From contig JAPSJW010000006.1 of the NCBI GenBank assembly GCA_031177985.1, positions 110,047 through 149,330 on the forward strand: 39,284 bases of DNA, given 5' to 3'. A program made the position numbers and the translations under genes. The notes below the pieces were generated by a model that saw nothing but the letters and a program-made list of their open reading frames with translations, did no database searches and was not told where the DNA came from. Positions within the stretch are counted from its first letter, which is position 1; every line of letters starts with the position of its first letter. Source of the stretch: Microbacteriaceae bacterium (GTDB taxonomy: Bacteria > Actinomycetota > Actinomycetes > Actinomycetales > Microbacteriaceae). Shown here one piece after another: positions 9,692 to 18,295 of this stretch.

Positions 9692-9955
9692 GTGAAGACC
9701 TTCGACGAGCTGTTCGTCGAGCTGAGTGCCAAGGCAGCCGATCGCCCCGAGGGGTCCGGCACCGTCGCTCAGCTCGACGCCGGCGTCCACGCCATCGGCA
9801 AGAAGATCGTCGAGGAGGCCGCGGAGGTCTGGATGGCAGCCGAGTACGAGTCCGACGAGGCCACGGCCGAGGAGATCTCGCAGCTGCTCTACCACCTCCA
9901 GGTGCTCATGCTCGCGAAGGGCCTCACGACGGCCGACGTGTACCGACATCTGTGA
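9692..9955 (+). CDS. hisE: Phosphoribosyl-ATP pyrophosphatase
   Basis: An 87-residue all-helical MazG-like enzyme for the second step of histidine synthesis (PR-ATP to PR-AMP). The metal-binding core [17 protein letters not shown] and the helix [15 protein letters not shown] are complete, and the length is normal. The GTG at 9692 is chosen because it starts right at the conserved VKTFDELF helix and follows a TACCCT element. It sits 60 bases before hisG, and the gap holds a small hairpin (CGCCGC / GCGGCG, 9983-9998) and the hisG ribosome site. Confidence 0.95.
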   Translation: MKTFDELFVELSAKAADRPEGSGTVAQLDAGVHAIGKKIVEEAAEVWMAAEYESDEATAEEISQLLYHLQVLMLAKGLTTADVYRHL

Positions 9956-10015
9956 TCCATCCCGCCGCCTGACACGAAGGACCGCCGCCTCCGCGGCGCA
10001 CGAGGAAGATCACCG

Positions 10016-10855
10016 ATGCTGAAGATCGCAGTGCCCAACAAGGGGTCGCTCAGCGAGACCGCCGCCGAGATGCTGGCCGAGGCCGGCTACTCGGGCAGGC
10101 GGGATCCGCGCGCCCTGAACGTCGCCGACCCCAAGAACGGGGTCGAGTTCTTCTACCTGCGGCCGCGCGACATCGCGACCTACGTCGGCTCGGGGGCACT
10201 CGACGTCGGCATCACCGGCCGCGACCTGCTGCTCGACAGCGGATCGGCCGCGGTGGAGATCGCCTCGCTCGACTTCGGCGAGTCGACGTTCCGGTTCGCG
10301 GCCGCCCCCGGCCGCTACGCCGAGCTGACCGACCTCGAGGGCGTGCGGGTGGCGACGAGCTACCCGGGCCTCGTCGGCGGCTTCCTCGAGCGTCACGGCG
10401 TCACGGCGCACCTGGTGCGCCTCGATGGCGCGGTCGAGTCGGCGGTGCGGCTCGGCGTGGCGGATGCGGTGGCCGACGTCGTCAGCACCGGCTCCACTCT
10501 GCGCGCCCAGGGCCTCGAGATCTTCGGCCCGGTGATCCTCGAGTCGACCGCAGTGCTGATCAGCGCGAACCGCGACCTGCCCGGCATCTCGACCCTCGAG
10601 CGCCGCCTCCAGGGCGTGCTCGTCGCGCGCCAGTTCGTGCTCATGGACTACGACCTCCCCGCCGCCCTCGTCGAGCAGGCGAGCGCGATCACGCCCGGCC
10701 TCGAGTCCCCGACGGTCTCGCCGCTGCGCGACTCGGAGTGGGTCGCGGTGCGCGTGATGGTGCGCCGCGAGGAGACCAACGCGGTCATGGACCGGCTGTA
10801 CGACCTCGGGGCGCGGGCGATCCTCGTCAGTCCCATCCACGCGGCGAGGATCTGA
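10016..10855 (+). CDS. hisG: ATP phosphoribosyltransferase, long form with regulatory domain
   Basis: The committed enzyme of histidine synthesis, joining ATP and PRPP. At 279 residues it is the long form, with the catalytic periplasmic-binding-type core ([12 protein letters not shown] at the start; [26 protein letters not shown], the PRPP-binding loop) and a C-terminal ACT-like domain (residues about 205-279) that senses histidine, ending [22 protein letters not shown] ribosome site precedes the ATG. The TGA overlaps the ATG of hisF (TGATG), so translation is probably coupled. Confidence 0.96.
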   Translation: MLKIAVPNKGSLSETAAEMLAEAGYSGRRDPRALNVADPKNGVEFFYLRPRDIATYVGSGALDVGITGRDLLLDSGSAAVEIASLDFGESTFRFAAAPGRYAELTDLEGVRVATSYPGLVGGFLERHGVTAHLVRLDGAVESAVRLGVADAVADVVSTGSTLRAQGLEIFGPVILESTAVLISANRDLPGISTLERRLQGVLVARQFVLMDYDLPAALVEQASAITPGLESPTVSPLRDSEWVAVRVMVRREETNAVMDRLYDLGARAILVSPIHAARI

Positions 10856-11616
10856 TGGGCGTTTCGGTGCGCGTCATCCCGTGCCTCGACGTCGCCGCGG
10901 GCAAGGTCGTCAAGGGCATCAACTTCCAGGGTCTCCGTGAGGTCGGCGATCCGGTGCAGCTCGCGCGCGCCTACTACGAGCAGGGCGCAGACGAGGTGAC
11001 CTTCCTCGACGTGACCGCGACGGTCGACGCGCGCGAGACGATGTACGACGTCGTGCGCGCCGCAGCCGAGCAGGTCTTCATCCCCCTGACGGTCGGCGGG
11101 GGAGTACGCAGCACCGAGGACGTGGCACGGCTGCTCGGCAGCGGGGCGGACAAGATCGGCGTCAACAGCGCCGCGATCGCCCGCCCGGCCCTGATCGGCG
11201 AGATCGCCGACCGGTTCGGCGCACAGGTGATCGTGCTGAGCCTCGACGTCAAGCGCAGCGAGACGACGCCCAGCGGCTTCGTGGTGACGACGCACGGCGG
11301 TCGCACCGAGACGCGGCTCGACGCCCTGGACTGGGCTCGCGAGGCCATCGAGCGGGGCGCGGGCGAGCTGCTGGTGAACTCGATCGATGCGGACGGCACC
11401 AAGCAGGGCTTCGACCTGGAGCTCATCCGCGCGATGCGCGACCTGAGCACGGTCCCGGTGATCGCGAGCGGAGGCGCGGGCGCTCTCGAGCACTTCGCGC
11501 CGGCCATCGAAGCCGGCGCGGATGCCGTCCTCGCCGCATCCGTCTTCCACAGCGGCGAGCTGACGGTGGGCGACGTGAAGGCCGCCCTGCGGTCGGAAGG
11601 GGTGCTGACCCGATGA
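10855..11616 (+). CDS. hisF: Imidazole glycerol phosphate synthase cyclase subunit
   Basis: A 253-residue TIM barrel that, with glutaminase HisH, makes imidazole glycerol phosphate and AICAR. Both catalytic aspartates are present: Asp12 in VIPCLDV and Asp131 in LSLDVKR. Phosphate-binding loops GGGVRS and [11 protein letters not shown] are intact. HisH and HisA are not in this window, so the partner is encoded elsewhere. The gene overlaps hisG at its start and hisI at its end. Confidence 0.97.
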   Translation: MGVSVRVIPCLDVAAGKVVKGINFQGLREVGDPVQLARAYYEQGADEVTFLDVTATVDARETMYDVVRAAAEQVFIPLTVGGGVRSTEDVARLLGSGADKIGVNSAAIARPALIGEIADRFGAQVIVLSLDVKRSETTPSGFVVTTHGGRTETRLDALDWAREAIERGAGELLVNSIDADGTKQGFDLELIRAMRDLSTVPVIASGGAGALEHFAPAIEAGADAVLAASVFHSGELTVGDVKAALRSEGVLTR

Positions 11617-11972
11617 ACGCCGAGGAGGCGCAGGCGGTCGCCGAGCGCGCCCGATTCGCCGCCGACGGGCTGCTGCCCGCGATCGTGCAGGAGCAGGGCA
11701 GCAAGGACGTGCTCATGCTCGGCTACATGGACGCCGAGGCGCTGCGCCGCACCCTCACCGAGGGCAGGGTCACCTTCTGGTCCCGCAGCCGGCAGGAGTA
11801 CTGGCGCAAGGGCGACACGAGCGGCCATGTGCAGTACGTGCGCGCTGCGGCCCTCGACTGCGACGGCGATACGCTGTTGGTCACCGTCGAGCAGGTCGGA
11901 CCCGCGTGCCACACCGGAGCGCACGCCTGCTTCGACGTCGATCCGCTGGAACCGACCCTAGGCGCACCATGA
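11613..11972 (+). CDS. hisI: Phosphoribosyl-AMP cyclohydrolase
   Basis: A 119-residue monofunctional enzyme of the third histidine step; HisE is a separate gene here. The conserved [20 protein letters not shown] region and the metal-ligand segment DCDGDTLL with the paired cysteines of [12 protein letters not shown] are complete. The ATG overlaps the hisF stop, and its own TGA overlaps the ATG of trpE, physically joining the his and trp genes. Confidence 0.96.
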   Translation: MNAEEAQAVAERARFAADGLLPAIVQEQGSKDVLMLGYMDAEALRRTLTEGRVTFWSRSRQEYWRKGDTSGHVQYVRAAALDCDGDTLLVTVEQVGPACHTGAHACFDVDPLEPTLGAP

Positions 11973-13486
11973 CCACGACGCTCGACGACCTCCGGTCGCG
12001 GCTCGCGGCAGGTCACCGGGTGCTCCCCGTCATCCGCGAGCTCTTCGCGGACGGCGAGACGCCGGTCGCCCTGTACCGCAAGCTCGCCGCCGGCCGCCCC
12101 GGCACCTTCCTGCTCGAATCCGCCGAGCAGGGCGGCATCTGGTCGAGGTGGTCGTTCGTCGGCGTCGGCAGCTACGGAGTGCTGACCCAGAGCGAGGGCA
12201 CGGCCCGCTGGATCGACTACGGCCTGCCTGCCGACCGCGCGCTCGGCTCCTTCGACGGCGTCGCGCCGCTCGACGCCGTCGCGGCCCTCTACGAGCGCTG
12301 GGCGACCCCCAGGGTGGAGGGACATCCTCCGCTCACCGGCGGCCTCGTCGGCTTCATCGGGTGGGAGGCGGTGCGGCAGCTCGAGCGCCTGCCCGACGCT
12401 CCGCCCGCGGACTTCGACGTGCCAGGGCAGGCGCTGAGCTTCGTGAGCGAGCTGGTCGCCATCGACCACAAGTTCGGCACGGTGCAGCTGCTGGCGACCG
12501 TGCTCGCCGACCGTACGACGGATGCCGACGAGCTCTGGGCGGATGCGCAGCGTCGGCTGGACGAACTGCAGTCCCGGCTCGAGGCTCCGGCATCCACCCC
12601 GGTCACCGGCATCTCGCTCGATACCGAGCCGCAGCCCCGCTCACGGGTGGAGCGCCCGGTGTACGAGGGCGCTGTCGACCGGGCCAAGGAGTTCATCCGC
12701 GACGGCGACGTGTTCCAGGTGGTCATCTCCCAGCGCTTCGACCACGAGCTGACGGCCGAGCCGATCGACGTCTACCGGGTGCTGCGGGCGCTCAACCCGA
12801 GCCCCTACATGTACCTGCTGTCGCTCGAGGACGAGGCGGGCGAGTCGTACTCGATCGTCGGATCGAGCCCCGAGGCCCTCGTGAAGGTGACCCGCGGCAG
12901 GGTGTACTCCCACCCGATCGCGGGATCGCGGCCGAGGGGTGAGACGCCCGAGCGCGACGTCGAGCTCGCCGAGGAGCTCGCGGCCGACCAGAAGGAGCTC
13001 GCTGAGCACCTCATGCTGGTCGACCTGGCGCGCAACGACCTGCTGAAGGTCTGCGTGCCGGGCAGCGTCGAGGTGACGGAGTTCCTGCACGTCGAGCGGT
13101 TCAGCCACATCATGCACCTCGTCTCGAGCGTCGAGGGCGAGCTCGTGCCGGGCCGCCACGCGATCGACGCCTTCAGGGCGACCTTCCCCGCGGGCACCCT
13201 CTCCGGCGCCCCGAAGCCGCGGGCGCTCGAGATCATCGACGAGCTCGAGCCCGCGCAGCGGGGCGTCTACGGGGGAGTGGTCGGCTACTTCGACTTCGCC
13301 GGCGACGCGGACCTCGCGATCGCCATCCGCACGGCGCTGCTGCAGCGCGGCGTCGCGCGGGTGCAGGCGGGCGCGGGCCTCGTAGCCGACTCCGACCCGG
13401 CGACGGAGTTCATCGAGTCGCAGAACAAAGCCGCCGCTCCGCTGCGCGCGGTCGCGATCGCCAACGCGATGGTGCGCGTGCCGTGA
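11969..13486 (+). CDS. trpE: Anthranilate synthase component I
   Basis: A 505-residue chorismate-using enzyme that makes anthranilate with ammonia from the TrpG glutaminase, which is not in this window. The feedback site [16 protein letters not shown] (about 47-62) suggests tryptophan inhibition. The catalytic region is intact: [39 protein letters not shown] and [14 protein letters not shown] (about 408-421). The ATG overlaps the hisI stop, so there is no room for a trp leader or attenuator here; expression probably follows the his genes unless an internal promoter exists. Confidence 0.96.
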   Translation: MTTTLDDLRSRLAAGHRVLPVIRELFADGETPVALYRKLAAGRPGTFLLESAEQGGIWSRWSFVGVGSYGVLTQSEGTARWIDYGLPADRALGSFDGVAPLDAVAALYERWATPRVEGHPPLTGGLVGFIGWEAVRQLERLPDAPPADFDVPGQALSFVSELVAIDHKFGTVQLLATVLADRTTDADELWADAQRRLDELQSRLEAPASTPVTGISLDTEPQPRSRVERPVYEGAVDRAKEFIRDGDVFQVVISQRFDHELTAEPIDVYRVLRALNPSPYMYLLSLEDEAGESYSIVGSSPEALVKVTRGRVYSHPIAGSRPRGETPERDVELAEELAADQKELAEHLMLVDLARNDLLKVCVPGSVEVTEFLHVERFSHIMHLVSSVEGELVPGRHAIDAFRATFPAGTLSGAPKPRALEIIDELEPAQRGVYGGVVGYFDFAGDADLAIAIRTALLQRGVARVQAGAGLVADSDPATEFIESQNKAAAPLRAVAIANAMVRVP

Positions 13487-14061
13487 CCCCTCGCCGATTC
13501 AAGGCGACGACGATCCTCGCGGGGCTCGCCGCAAGCGGTCTCGCTCTGATCGCGTGGACGCAGCCCTGGTTCGGCATCCGTCTCGACGACGGCACAGCGC
13601 TCGACGTCGCGGGCGACGTGGCGGCCCCCGCCGTGCCCGCCCTCGCCCTCGCGGGGCTCGCGCTGTTCGGGGCGCTCTCGCTCGCGGGCGGCGTCTTCCG
13701 GGTCGTTCTCGGCGTGCTCGCCGCCGTGCTCGGCCTCTGCATCCTGCTCTCCGCAGGCTCCGCGATCCTCGCCCCGGTCGGCGCCGCCGCCCCGGCCATC
13801 ACCGACGCCACGGCCGTCGCGGGCGACGCCGCAGTAGCGGGGCTGGTCGCGACCGTAGCCGCTACCGTGTGGCCCACGGTGGCGGCGATCGCCGGGGCGG
13901 TGCTCGTCGCGATCGGCGCGATCTTGCTTCTCGGCGGTCGCCGCTGGCCTGCCGCGCAGCGCCGCTACTCGGCCGTGCGACTCGCCTCAGAGAACGGCGA
14001 CCCTGTGGGCAGCTGGGACGAGCTGAGCGAGGGCGGCGACCCGACAGGCGATAAGATCTGA
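13483..14061 (+). CDS. Tryptophan-operon-associated membrane protein
   Basis: A 192-residue membrane protein of the actinobacterial family found between trpE and trpC (Trp biosynthesis associated membrane protein, TIGR02234 type). About four membrane segments can be seen (residues 10-26, 48-68, 71-98 and 130-152). The WTQPWF motif after the first helix and the C-terminal cytoplasmic tail WDELSEGGDPT are family hallmarks. Function is unknown; the steady neighbourhood suggests a role linked to tryptophan or its precursors. The GTG overlaps the trpE stop. Confidence 0.88.
   Translation: MTPRRFKATTILAGLAASGLALIAWTQPWFGIRLDDGTALDVAGDVAAPAVPALALAGLALFGALSLAGGVFRVVLGVLAAVLGLCILLSAGSAILAPVGAAAPAITDATAVAGDAAVAGLVATVAATVWPTVAAIAGAVLVAIGAILLLGGRRWPAAQRRYSAVRLASENGDPVGSWDELSEGGDPTGDKI
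14052..14057 (+). promoter_or_regulatory. Possible -10 element before the HGxxPAAW-type gene
   Basis: GATAAGAT contains a TANNNT element (TAAGAT) about 39 bases upstream of the ATG at 14096; the leader would hold the GAGGAG ribosome site. Suggestive only. Confidence 0.25.
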
Positions 14062-14095
14062 GCATCCCCACCCAGCACTTCCGAGGAGTACACCC

Positions 14096-14326
14096 ATGAG
14101 CGACGAGAACGAACCCGGCGAGGGCAACTCTCCTGCCGCCTGGACCGGGGTGACGGTCATGCTCCTCGGGTTCGCGGTGGGCACGGTGGCCTTCTTCCTC
14201 GCCAACATGACCTTCATCTGGATCGGCGTCGCCATCGTGGTTCTCGGCGCGATCGCCGGTTTCGTGCTGTCGAAGCTCGGCTACGGCGCGTACGGCGACA
14301 AGTACGTCCGCAAGGCGCACGACTAG
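14096..14326 (+). CDS. Small two-helix membrane protein, HGxxPAAW family-like
   Basis: A 76-residue protein with an acidic N-terminus, the motif GEGNSPAAWTG (residues 8-18) and two membrane helices (about 19-37 and 40-60), then a short basic cytoplasmic end. The motif and position match the small HGxxPAAW proteins that lie in actinobacterial trp clusters, although the His is Glu here. A clear GAGGAG ribosome site precedes the ATG. Its stop touches the GTG of trpC. Function is unknown. Confidence 0.8.
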   Translation: MSDENEPGEGNSPAAWTGVTVMLLGFAVGTVAFFLANMTFIWIGVAIVVLGAIAGFVLSKLGYGAYGDKYVRKAHD

Positions 14327-15097
14327 GTGCTCGCCGACCTCGTCGCGGGGGCCCTCGAAGACGCCGCTGAGCGTCGCGCCGCCCGCAGCCTCGACGACGT
14401 GGAGCGCGCCGCGCTCGACCGCGAGCCGGCGCTCGACGCCCTGGCGGCGCTCGAGCCGACCGACACCGTGCGGATCATCGCCGAGGTGAAGCGCGCGAGC
14501 CCGTCACGCGGTGCCCTGGCCGACATCCCCGACCCCGCGGCGCTCGCCTCCTCCTACGAACGGGGCGGAGCGAGCGTCGTGAGTGTGCTGACCGAGCCGC
14601 GCAGGTTCGGCGGCTCGCTCGCCGACCTCGAGGCGGTCCGTGCCGCCGTGTCGATCCCCGTGCTGCGCAAGGACTTCATCGCAACGCCGTACCAGGTGTT
14701 CGAGGCCCGGGCGGCCGGTGCCGACCTGGTGCTGCTGATCGTCGCCGCGCTCGAGCAGCCGGTGCTCGCCGAGCTGCACCGACTGGTGCTCGAGCTCGGC
14801 ATGACGCCGCTCGTCGAGACCCACGACGCCGCAGAGCTCGAGCGCGCTCTCGAGCTCGACGCGCGCCTCATCGGGGTGAACGCCCGCGACCTCAGCACCT
14901 TCGAGCTCGACCGCGACCTCTTCGGCAGGCTCGCGCCGACGATGCCGCCCGGTGTCATCAAGGTCGCCGAGTCGGCCGTGCTCGCTCCCGCCGACGTCGC
15001 GCACTACCGCGCCGCCGGTGCCGACGCCGTCCTCATCGGCGAAGCCCTCGTCACGGGTGACCCCGAGGCGACTCTCGCGGAGTTCCTGGCCGCATGA
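14327..15097 (+). CDS. trpC: Indole-3-glycerol phosphate synthase
   Basis: A 256-residue TIM barrel that closes the indole ring from CdRP. Catalytic residues are visible in [13 protein letters not shown] (Glu53, Lys55) and LRKDFI (about Lys114), with phosphate-binding loops AESAV and [12 protein letters not shown]. The GTG starts immediately after the upstream stop codon with no strong ribosome site, which suggests translational coupling. TrpD and TrpF are not in this window. Overlaps trpB by 4 bases. Confidence 0.96.
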   Translation: MLADLVAGALEDAAERRAARSLDDVERAALDREPALDALAALEPTDTVRIIAEVKRASPSRGALADIPDPAALASSYERGGASVVSVLTEPRRFGGSLADLEAVRAAVSIPVLRKDFIATPYQVFEARAAGADLVLLIVAALEQPVLAELHRLVLELGMTPLVETHDAAELERALELDARLIGVNARDLSTFELDRDLFGRLAPTMPPGVIKVAESAVLAPADVAHYRAAGADAVLIGEALVTGDPEATLAEFLAA

Positions 15098-16353
15098 CCA
15101 GCCTGCGCGAGGAACTGGGACCGTACTTCGGCGAGTACGGCGGACGGTTCGTGCCCGAATCCCTCATCGCCGCACTCGACGAGCTGGACGCGGCCTACCG
15201 CGAGGCGCGGGCGGATCCGCTGTTCGCGGCCGAGCTCGCGGAGCTCCACCGCTCGTACACCGGACGTCCGTCGATCCTCACCGAGGCGCCCCGGTTCGCG
15301 GAGCACGCGGGCGGCGCGCGCATCCTGCTCAAGCGCGAGGACCTGAACCACACCGGGTCGCACAAGATCAACAACGTGCTGGGTCAGGCGCTCGTCGCCC
15401 GCAGGCTCGGCAAGAAGCGGCTGATCGCCGAGACCGGTGCCGGCCAGCACGGCGTGGCCACCGCGACGGCCGCCGCGCTGTTCGGCATGGACTGCGTCGT
15501 CTACATGGGTGAGGTCGACACCGAGCGTCAGGCGCTCAACGTCGCGCGGATGCGGCTGCTCGGGGCCGAGGTTGTGCCCGTCAAGACCGGCTCCCGCACG
15601 CTCAAGGACGCGATCAACGACGCGCTGCGCGACTGGGTGGCGAACGTCGACACGACCCACTACCTGCTCGGCACCGTCGCAGGCCCCCATCCCTTCCCCG
15701 TGATGGTGCGCGACTTCCACGCGGTGATCGGCGAGGAGGCGAGGCAGCAGGTGCTCGACCTCACCGGCGCACTGCCGGATGCCGTCACCGCCTGCGTGGG
15801 CGGCGGCAGCAACGCGATGGGCATCTTCCACGCCTTCCTCGACGACGCCGAGGTGAAGCTCTACGGCTACGAGGCCGCGGGCGAGGGGCACCTCACCGAA
15901 CGGCACGCGGCGACCATCACGCGCGGCCGCCCTGGAGTGCTGCACGGGGCGCGCAGCTACATGCTGCAGGACGACGACGGTCAGACCATCGAGTCCCACT
16001 CGATCTCGGCGGGCCTCGACTATCCCGGGGTCGGCCCCGAGCACGCCTGGCTGAACGACATCGGCCGGGCCAGCTACCTGCCGATCACCGACGCCGAGGC
16101 GATGGACGCCCTGCGTCTGCTCTCGCGCACCGAGGGCATCATCCCTGCCATCGAGTCGGCGCACGCCCTGGCCGGCACGCTCGCGCTCGGCCGCGAGCTC
16201 GGCCCCGACTCCACGATCCTCGTCTCTCTCTCCGGACGCGGCGACAAGGACATGGAGACGGCAGCGCGCTACTTCGAGCTCGTGTCGAGGGAGGAGCTCG
16301 CGCGCTCCGCCGCTGCCGACGCGCCCGAGGGCTCCCGCGGGGACGACGCGTGA
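15094..16353 (+). CDS. trpB: Tryptophan synthase beta chain
   Basis: A 419-residue PLP enzyme that joins indole and serine. The PLP lysine is Lys91 in HTGSHKINN, followed by [12 protein letters not shown] and the phosphate-binding GGGSNAMG (about 235). The N-terminal [10 protein letters not shown] is the classic TrpB1 signature, so this is the type that partners with TrpA. The C-terminus carries a short extra acidic/alanine tail (about 403-419). Overlaps trpC and trpA by 4 bases each. Confidence 0.97.
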   Translation: MTSLREELGPYFGEYGGRFVPESLIAALDELDAAYREARADPLFAAELAELHRSYTGRPSILTEAPRFAEHAGGARILLKREDLNHTGSHKINNVLGQALVARRLGKKRLIAETGAGQHGVATATAAALFGMDCVVYMGEVDTERQALNVARMRLLGAEVVPVKTGSRTLKDAINDALRDWVANVDTTHYLLGTVAGPHPFPVMVRDFHAVIGEEARQQVLDLTGALPDAVTACVGGGSNAMGIFHAFLDDAEVKLYGYEAAGEGHLTERHAATITRGRPGVLHGARSYMLQDDDGQTIESHSISAGLDYPGVGPEHAWLNDIGRASYLPITDAEAMDALRLLSRTEGIIPAIESAHALAGTLALGRELGPDSTILVSLSGRGDKDMETAARYFELVSREELARSAAADAPEGSRGDDA

Positions 16354-17144
16354 CCGCCGCGGCCGGCACGGGAGTCGCTCCCGTGATCGCCCAGCGCGTC
16401 GAGCAGGGCTCCGGCGCGCTTGTCGGGTACCTGCCGCTCGGCTTCCCCGACCTGCAGACGAGCATCGACGCGGCGGTCGCCCTGGTGGAGAACGGCGTCG
16501 ACGCGCTCGAGCTCGGCGTGCCGTACTCGGACCCCGTCATGGACGGCACGGTCATCCAGCAGGCGACGCAGGCGGCGCTCGCGCGTGGCTTCCGCCTCCG
16601 CCAGTCGTTCGACGCGGTCGCTGCGATCCGCGAGCGGGTCGACGCGCCCGTGCTCCTCATGACCTACTGGAACCCCGTGGTGCAGTACGGCGTCGATCGC
16701 TTCGCCGACGACCTGCTCGCCGCAGGCGGGGCGGGGCTCATCACCCCCGACCTGATCCCGGATGAAGGCGCCGACTGGCTCGCCGCCTCCGATCGCACGG
16801 GCCTCGACCGGGTCTTCCTCGCGGCACCGAGCTCGTCGGATGCGCGGATCGCGCAAGCGGTCGAGCTCAGTCGCGGGTTCGTCTATGCGGTCTCCACGAT
16901 GGGCATCACCGGCGCGAGAACGGATGTCGACAGCGCGGCACGCGCGCTCGTCGCCCGGCTCCGTTCGGCGGGAAGCACCAGCGCCTGCGTCGGCGTCGGC
17001 ATCTCGACCGCCCAGCAGGTCGCCGAGGTGCTGGAGTACGCCGACGGCGCGATCGTCGGATCCGCCCTCGTGCGCGCCCTCGCCGACGGGGGAGTGGCGC
17101 AGGCCGCCCGCACCGCGGCGGAGCTCGCCGCGGGCAAGGCCTGA
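16350..17144 (+). CDS. trpA: Tryptophan synthase alpha chain
   Basis: A 264-residue TIM barrel that splits indole-3-glycerol phosphate to indole, channelled to TrpB. Catalytic Glu54 and Asp65 are in [44 protein letters not shown] and the phosphate loop [11 protein letters not shown] follow in normal order. The GTG overlaps the trpB stop. The last gene of the trp block; lgt follows after 50 bases. Confidence 0.97.
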   Translation: MTAAAGTGVAPVIAQRVEQGSGALVGYLPLGFPDLQTSIDAAVALVENGVDALELGVPYSDPVMDGTVIQQATQAALARGFRLRQSFDAVAAIRERVDAPVLLMTYWNPVVQYGVDRFADDLLAAGGAGLITPDLIPDEGADWLAASDRTGLDRVFLAAPSSSDARIAQAVELSRGFVYAVSTMGITGARTDVDSAARALVARLRSAGSTSACVGVGISTAQQVAEVLEYADGAIVGSALVRALADGGVAQAARTAAELAAGKA

Positions 17145-17157
17145 CCTCCCCGCCCGA

Positions 17158-17163
17158 TAAGCT
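17158..17163 (+). promoter_or_regulatory. Possible -10 element for lgt
   Basis: GATAAGCT contains TAAGCT (TANNNT type) in the trpA-lgt gap. A transcript from about 17170 would have a leader of some 25 bases including the AGAAAGG ribosome site before the GTG. Confidence 0.35.
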
Positions 17164-17194
17164 GTGCTGTGCCGATGACCAGAAAGGCCTCTTC

Positions 17195-18220
17195 GTGATC
17201 GCGCCCCTGAGCATTCCCAGCCCCGACCCCGCCTGGCAGGCGCTGCAGATCAGCGCCTGGCTCGAGTCGACGTTCGGTTGGGACCTCCCCTTCACCTTCC
17301 GCATCACGACGTACGCCATCTGCATCCTGATCGGGGCCGTCCTCGGCGGCATTCTCATCGCCCGCCGCCTCAAGGCCCGCGGCGCCGACCCGGGTCTGGT
17401 CTGGGACATCGCGCTCTGGGGCTTCGTGCTGGGGCTCATCGGCGCGCGCGCCTGGCACGTGGCGACGCATCCCGACGACTACTTCTTCGAGGGCGCCGAG
17501 CCGTTCAACGTCACGAGGCCCGGTCACGTCTTCGCGATCTGGGAGGGCGGCAACGCCATCTTCGGCGCGCTGGTCGGCGGCGCCGTCGGCGTCTACATCG
17601 TCACCCGCTACAGCGGCCTGCGGTTCTGGACCGCCGCCGACATCATCGCTCCCGGACTGCTGCTCGCCCAGGCCGTCGGCCGCCTCGGCAACTGGTTCAA
17701 CCACGAGCTGTTCGGTCTGCCCACCGACCTGCCCTGGGGCCTCGAGATCGAGTCGTCCAACCCCGCCTACCCGGTGGGTCTCCCCGAGGGCACCCTGTTC
17801 CACCCCACATTCCTCTACGAGATGATCTGGAACCTCGTGGGCGTGGCCGTCATCCTCTTCGTCGAGCACCAGCGGCGGCTCCAGTGGGGCAAGGTCTTCG
17901 CGCTGTACCTGATCTGGTACGGCGCTGGCCGCATCTGGTTCGAGTGGATCCGCATCGACCCGAGCGAGCTGTTCCTCGGCATCCGCCTCAACGTCTGGGG
18001 CGCGTTCGCCGCGCTGGTGCTGGGTCTCGTGATCCTCATCGCGCAGACGCGGCAGCATCCCGGACTCGAACCGAGCCCCTACCGGCCGGGTCGCGAGCCT
18101 GCTGCCGAGGATGAAGTAGACTCTGACGAGACCTATTCGGACAGCGACGATTCCGGTGATGACGCCACGGACGCTGAACGAACGCCCGCCACAAGCGGCG
18201 CAGGCACCAAGTCCTCCTAA
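17195..18220 (+). CDS. lgt: Prolipoprotein diacylglyceryl transferase
   Basis: A 341-residue integral membrane enzyme that moves diacylglycerol from phosphatidylglycerol to the lipobox cysteine of prolipoproteins. Seven membrane segments are predicted. The Lgt signature GRLGNWFNHELFGLPTDLPW (about 162-181), GARAWHV in an early helix and the RIWFEWIRIDP region near the end are present. After the last helix comes an acidic, Ser/Asp-rich cytoplasmic tail of about 50 residues, common in actinobacteria. The gene lies right after trpA, a conserved actinobacterial order. Confidence 0.95.
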   Translation: MIAPLSIPSPDPAWQALQISAWLESTFGWDLPFTFRITTYAICILIGAVLGGILIARRLKARGADPGLVWDIALWGFVLGLIGARAWHVATHPDDYFFEGAEPFNVTRPGHVFAIWEGGNAIFGALVGGAVGVYIVTRYSGLRFWTAADIIAPGLLLAQAVGRLGNWFNHELFGLPTDLPWGLEIESSNPAYPVGLPEGTLFHPTFLYEMIWNLVGVAVILFVEHQRRLQWGKVFALYLIWYGAGRIWFEWIRIDPSELFLGIRLNVWGAFAALVLGLVILIAQTRQHPGLEPSPYRPGREPAAEDEVDSDETYSDSDDSGDDATDAERTPATSGAGTKSS

Positions 18221-18295
18221 GCCAGGGGCGAATCCACCCGTTATCTTTGGGCCACAGTCGTCCCAGCCGCAGCACCACCATGTGAGGACGGTTCC

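Noticed and set aside
11940-11969. Trp leader peptide/attenuator before trpE
   Set aside because: trpE overlaps hisI, and no run of Trp codons or terminator/antiterminator pair is present.
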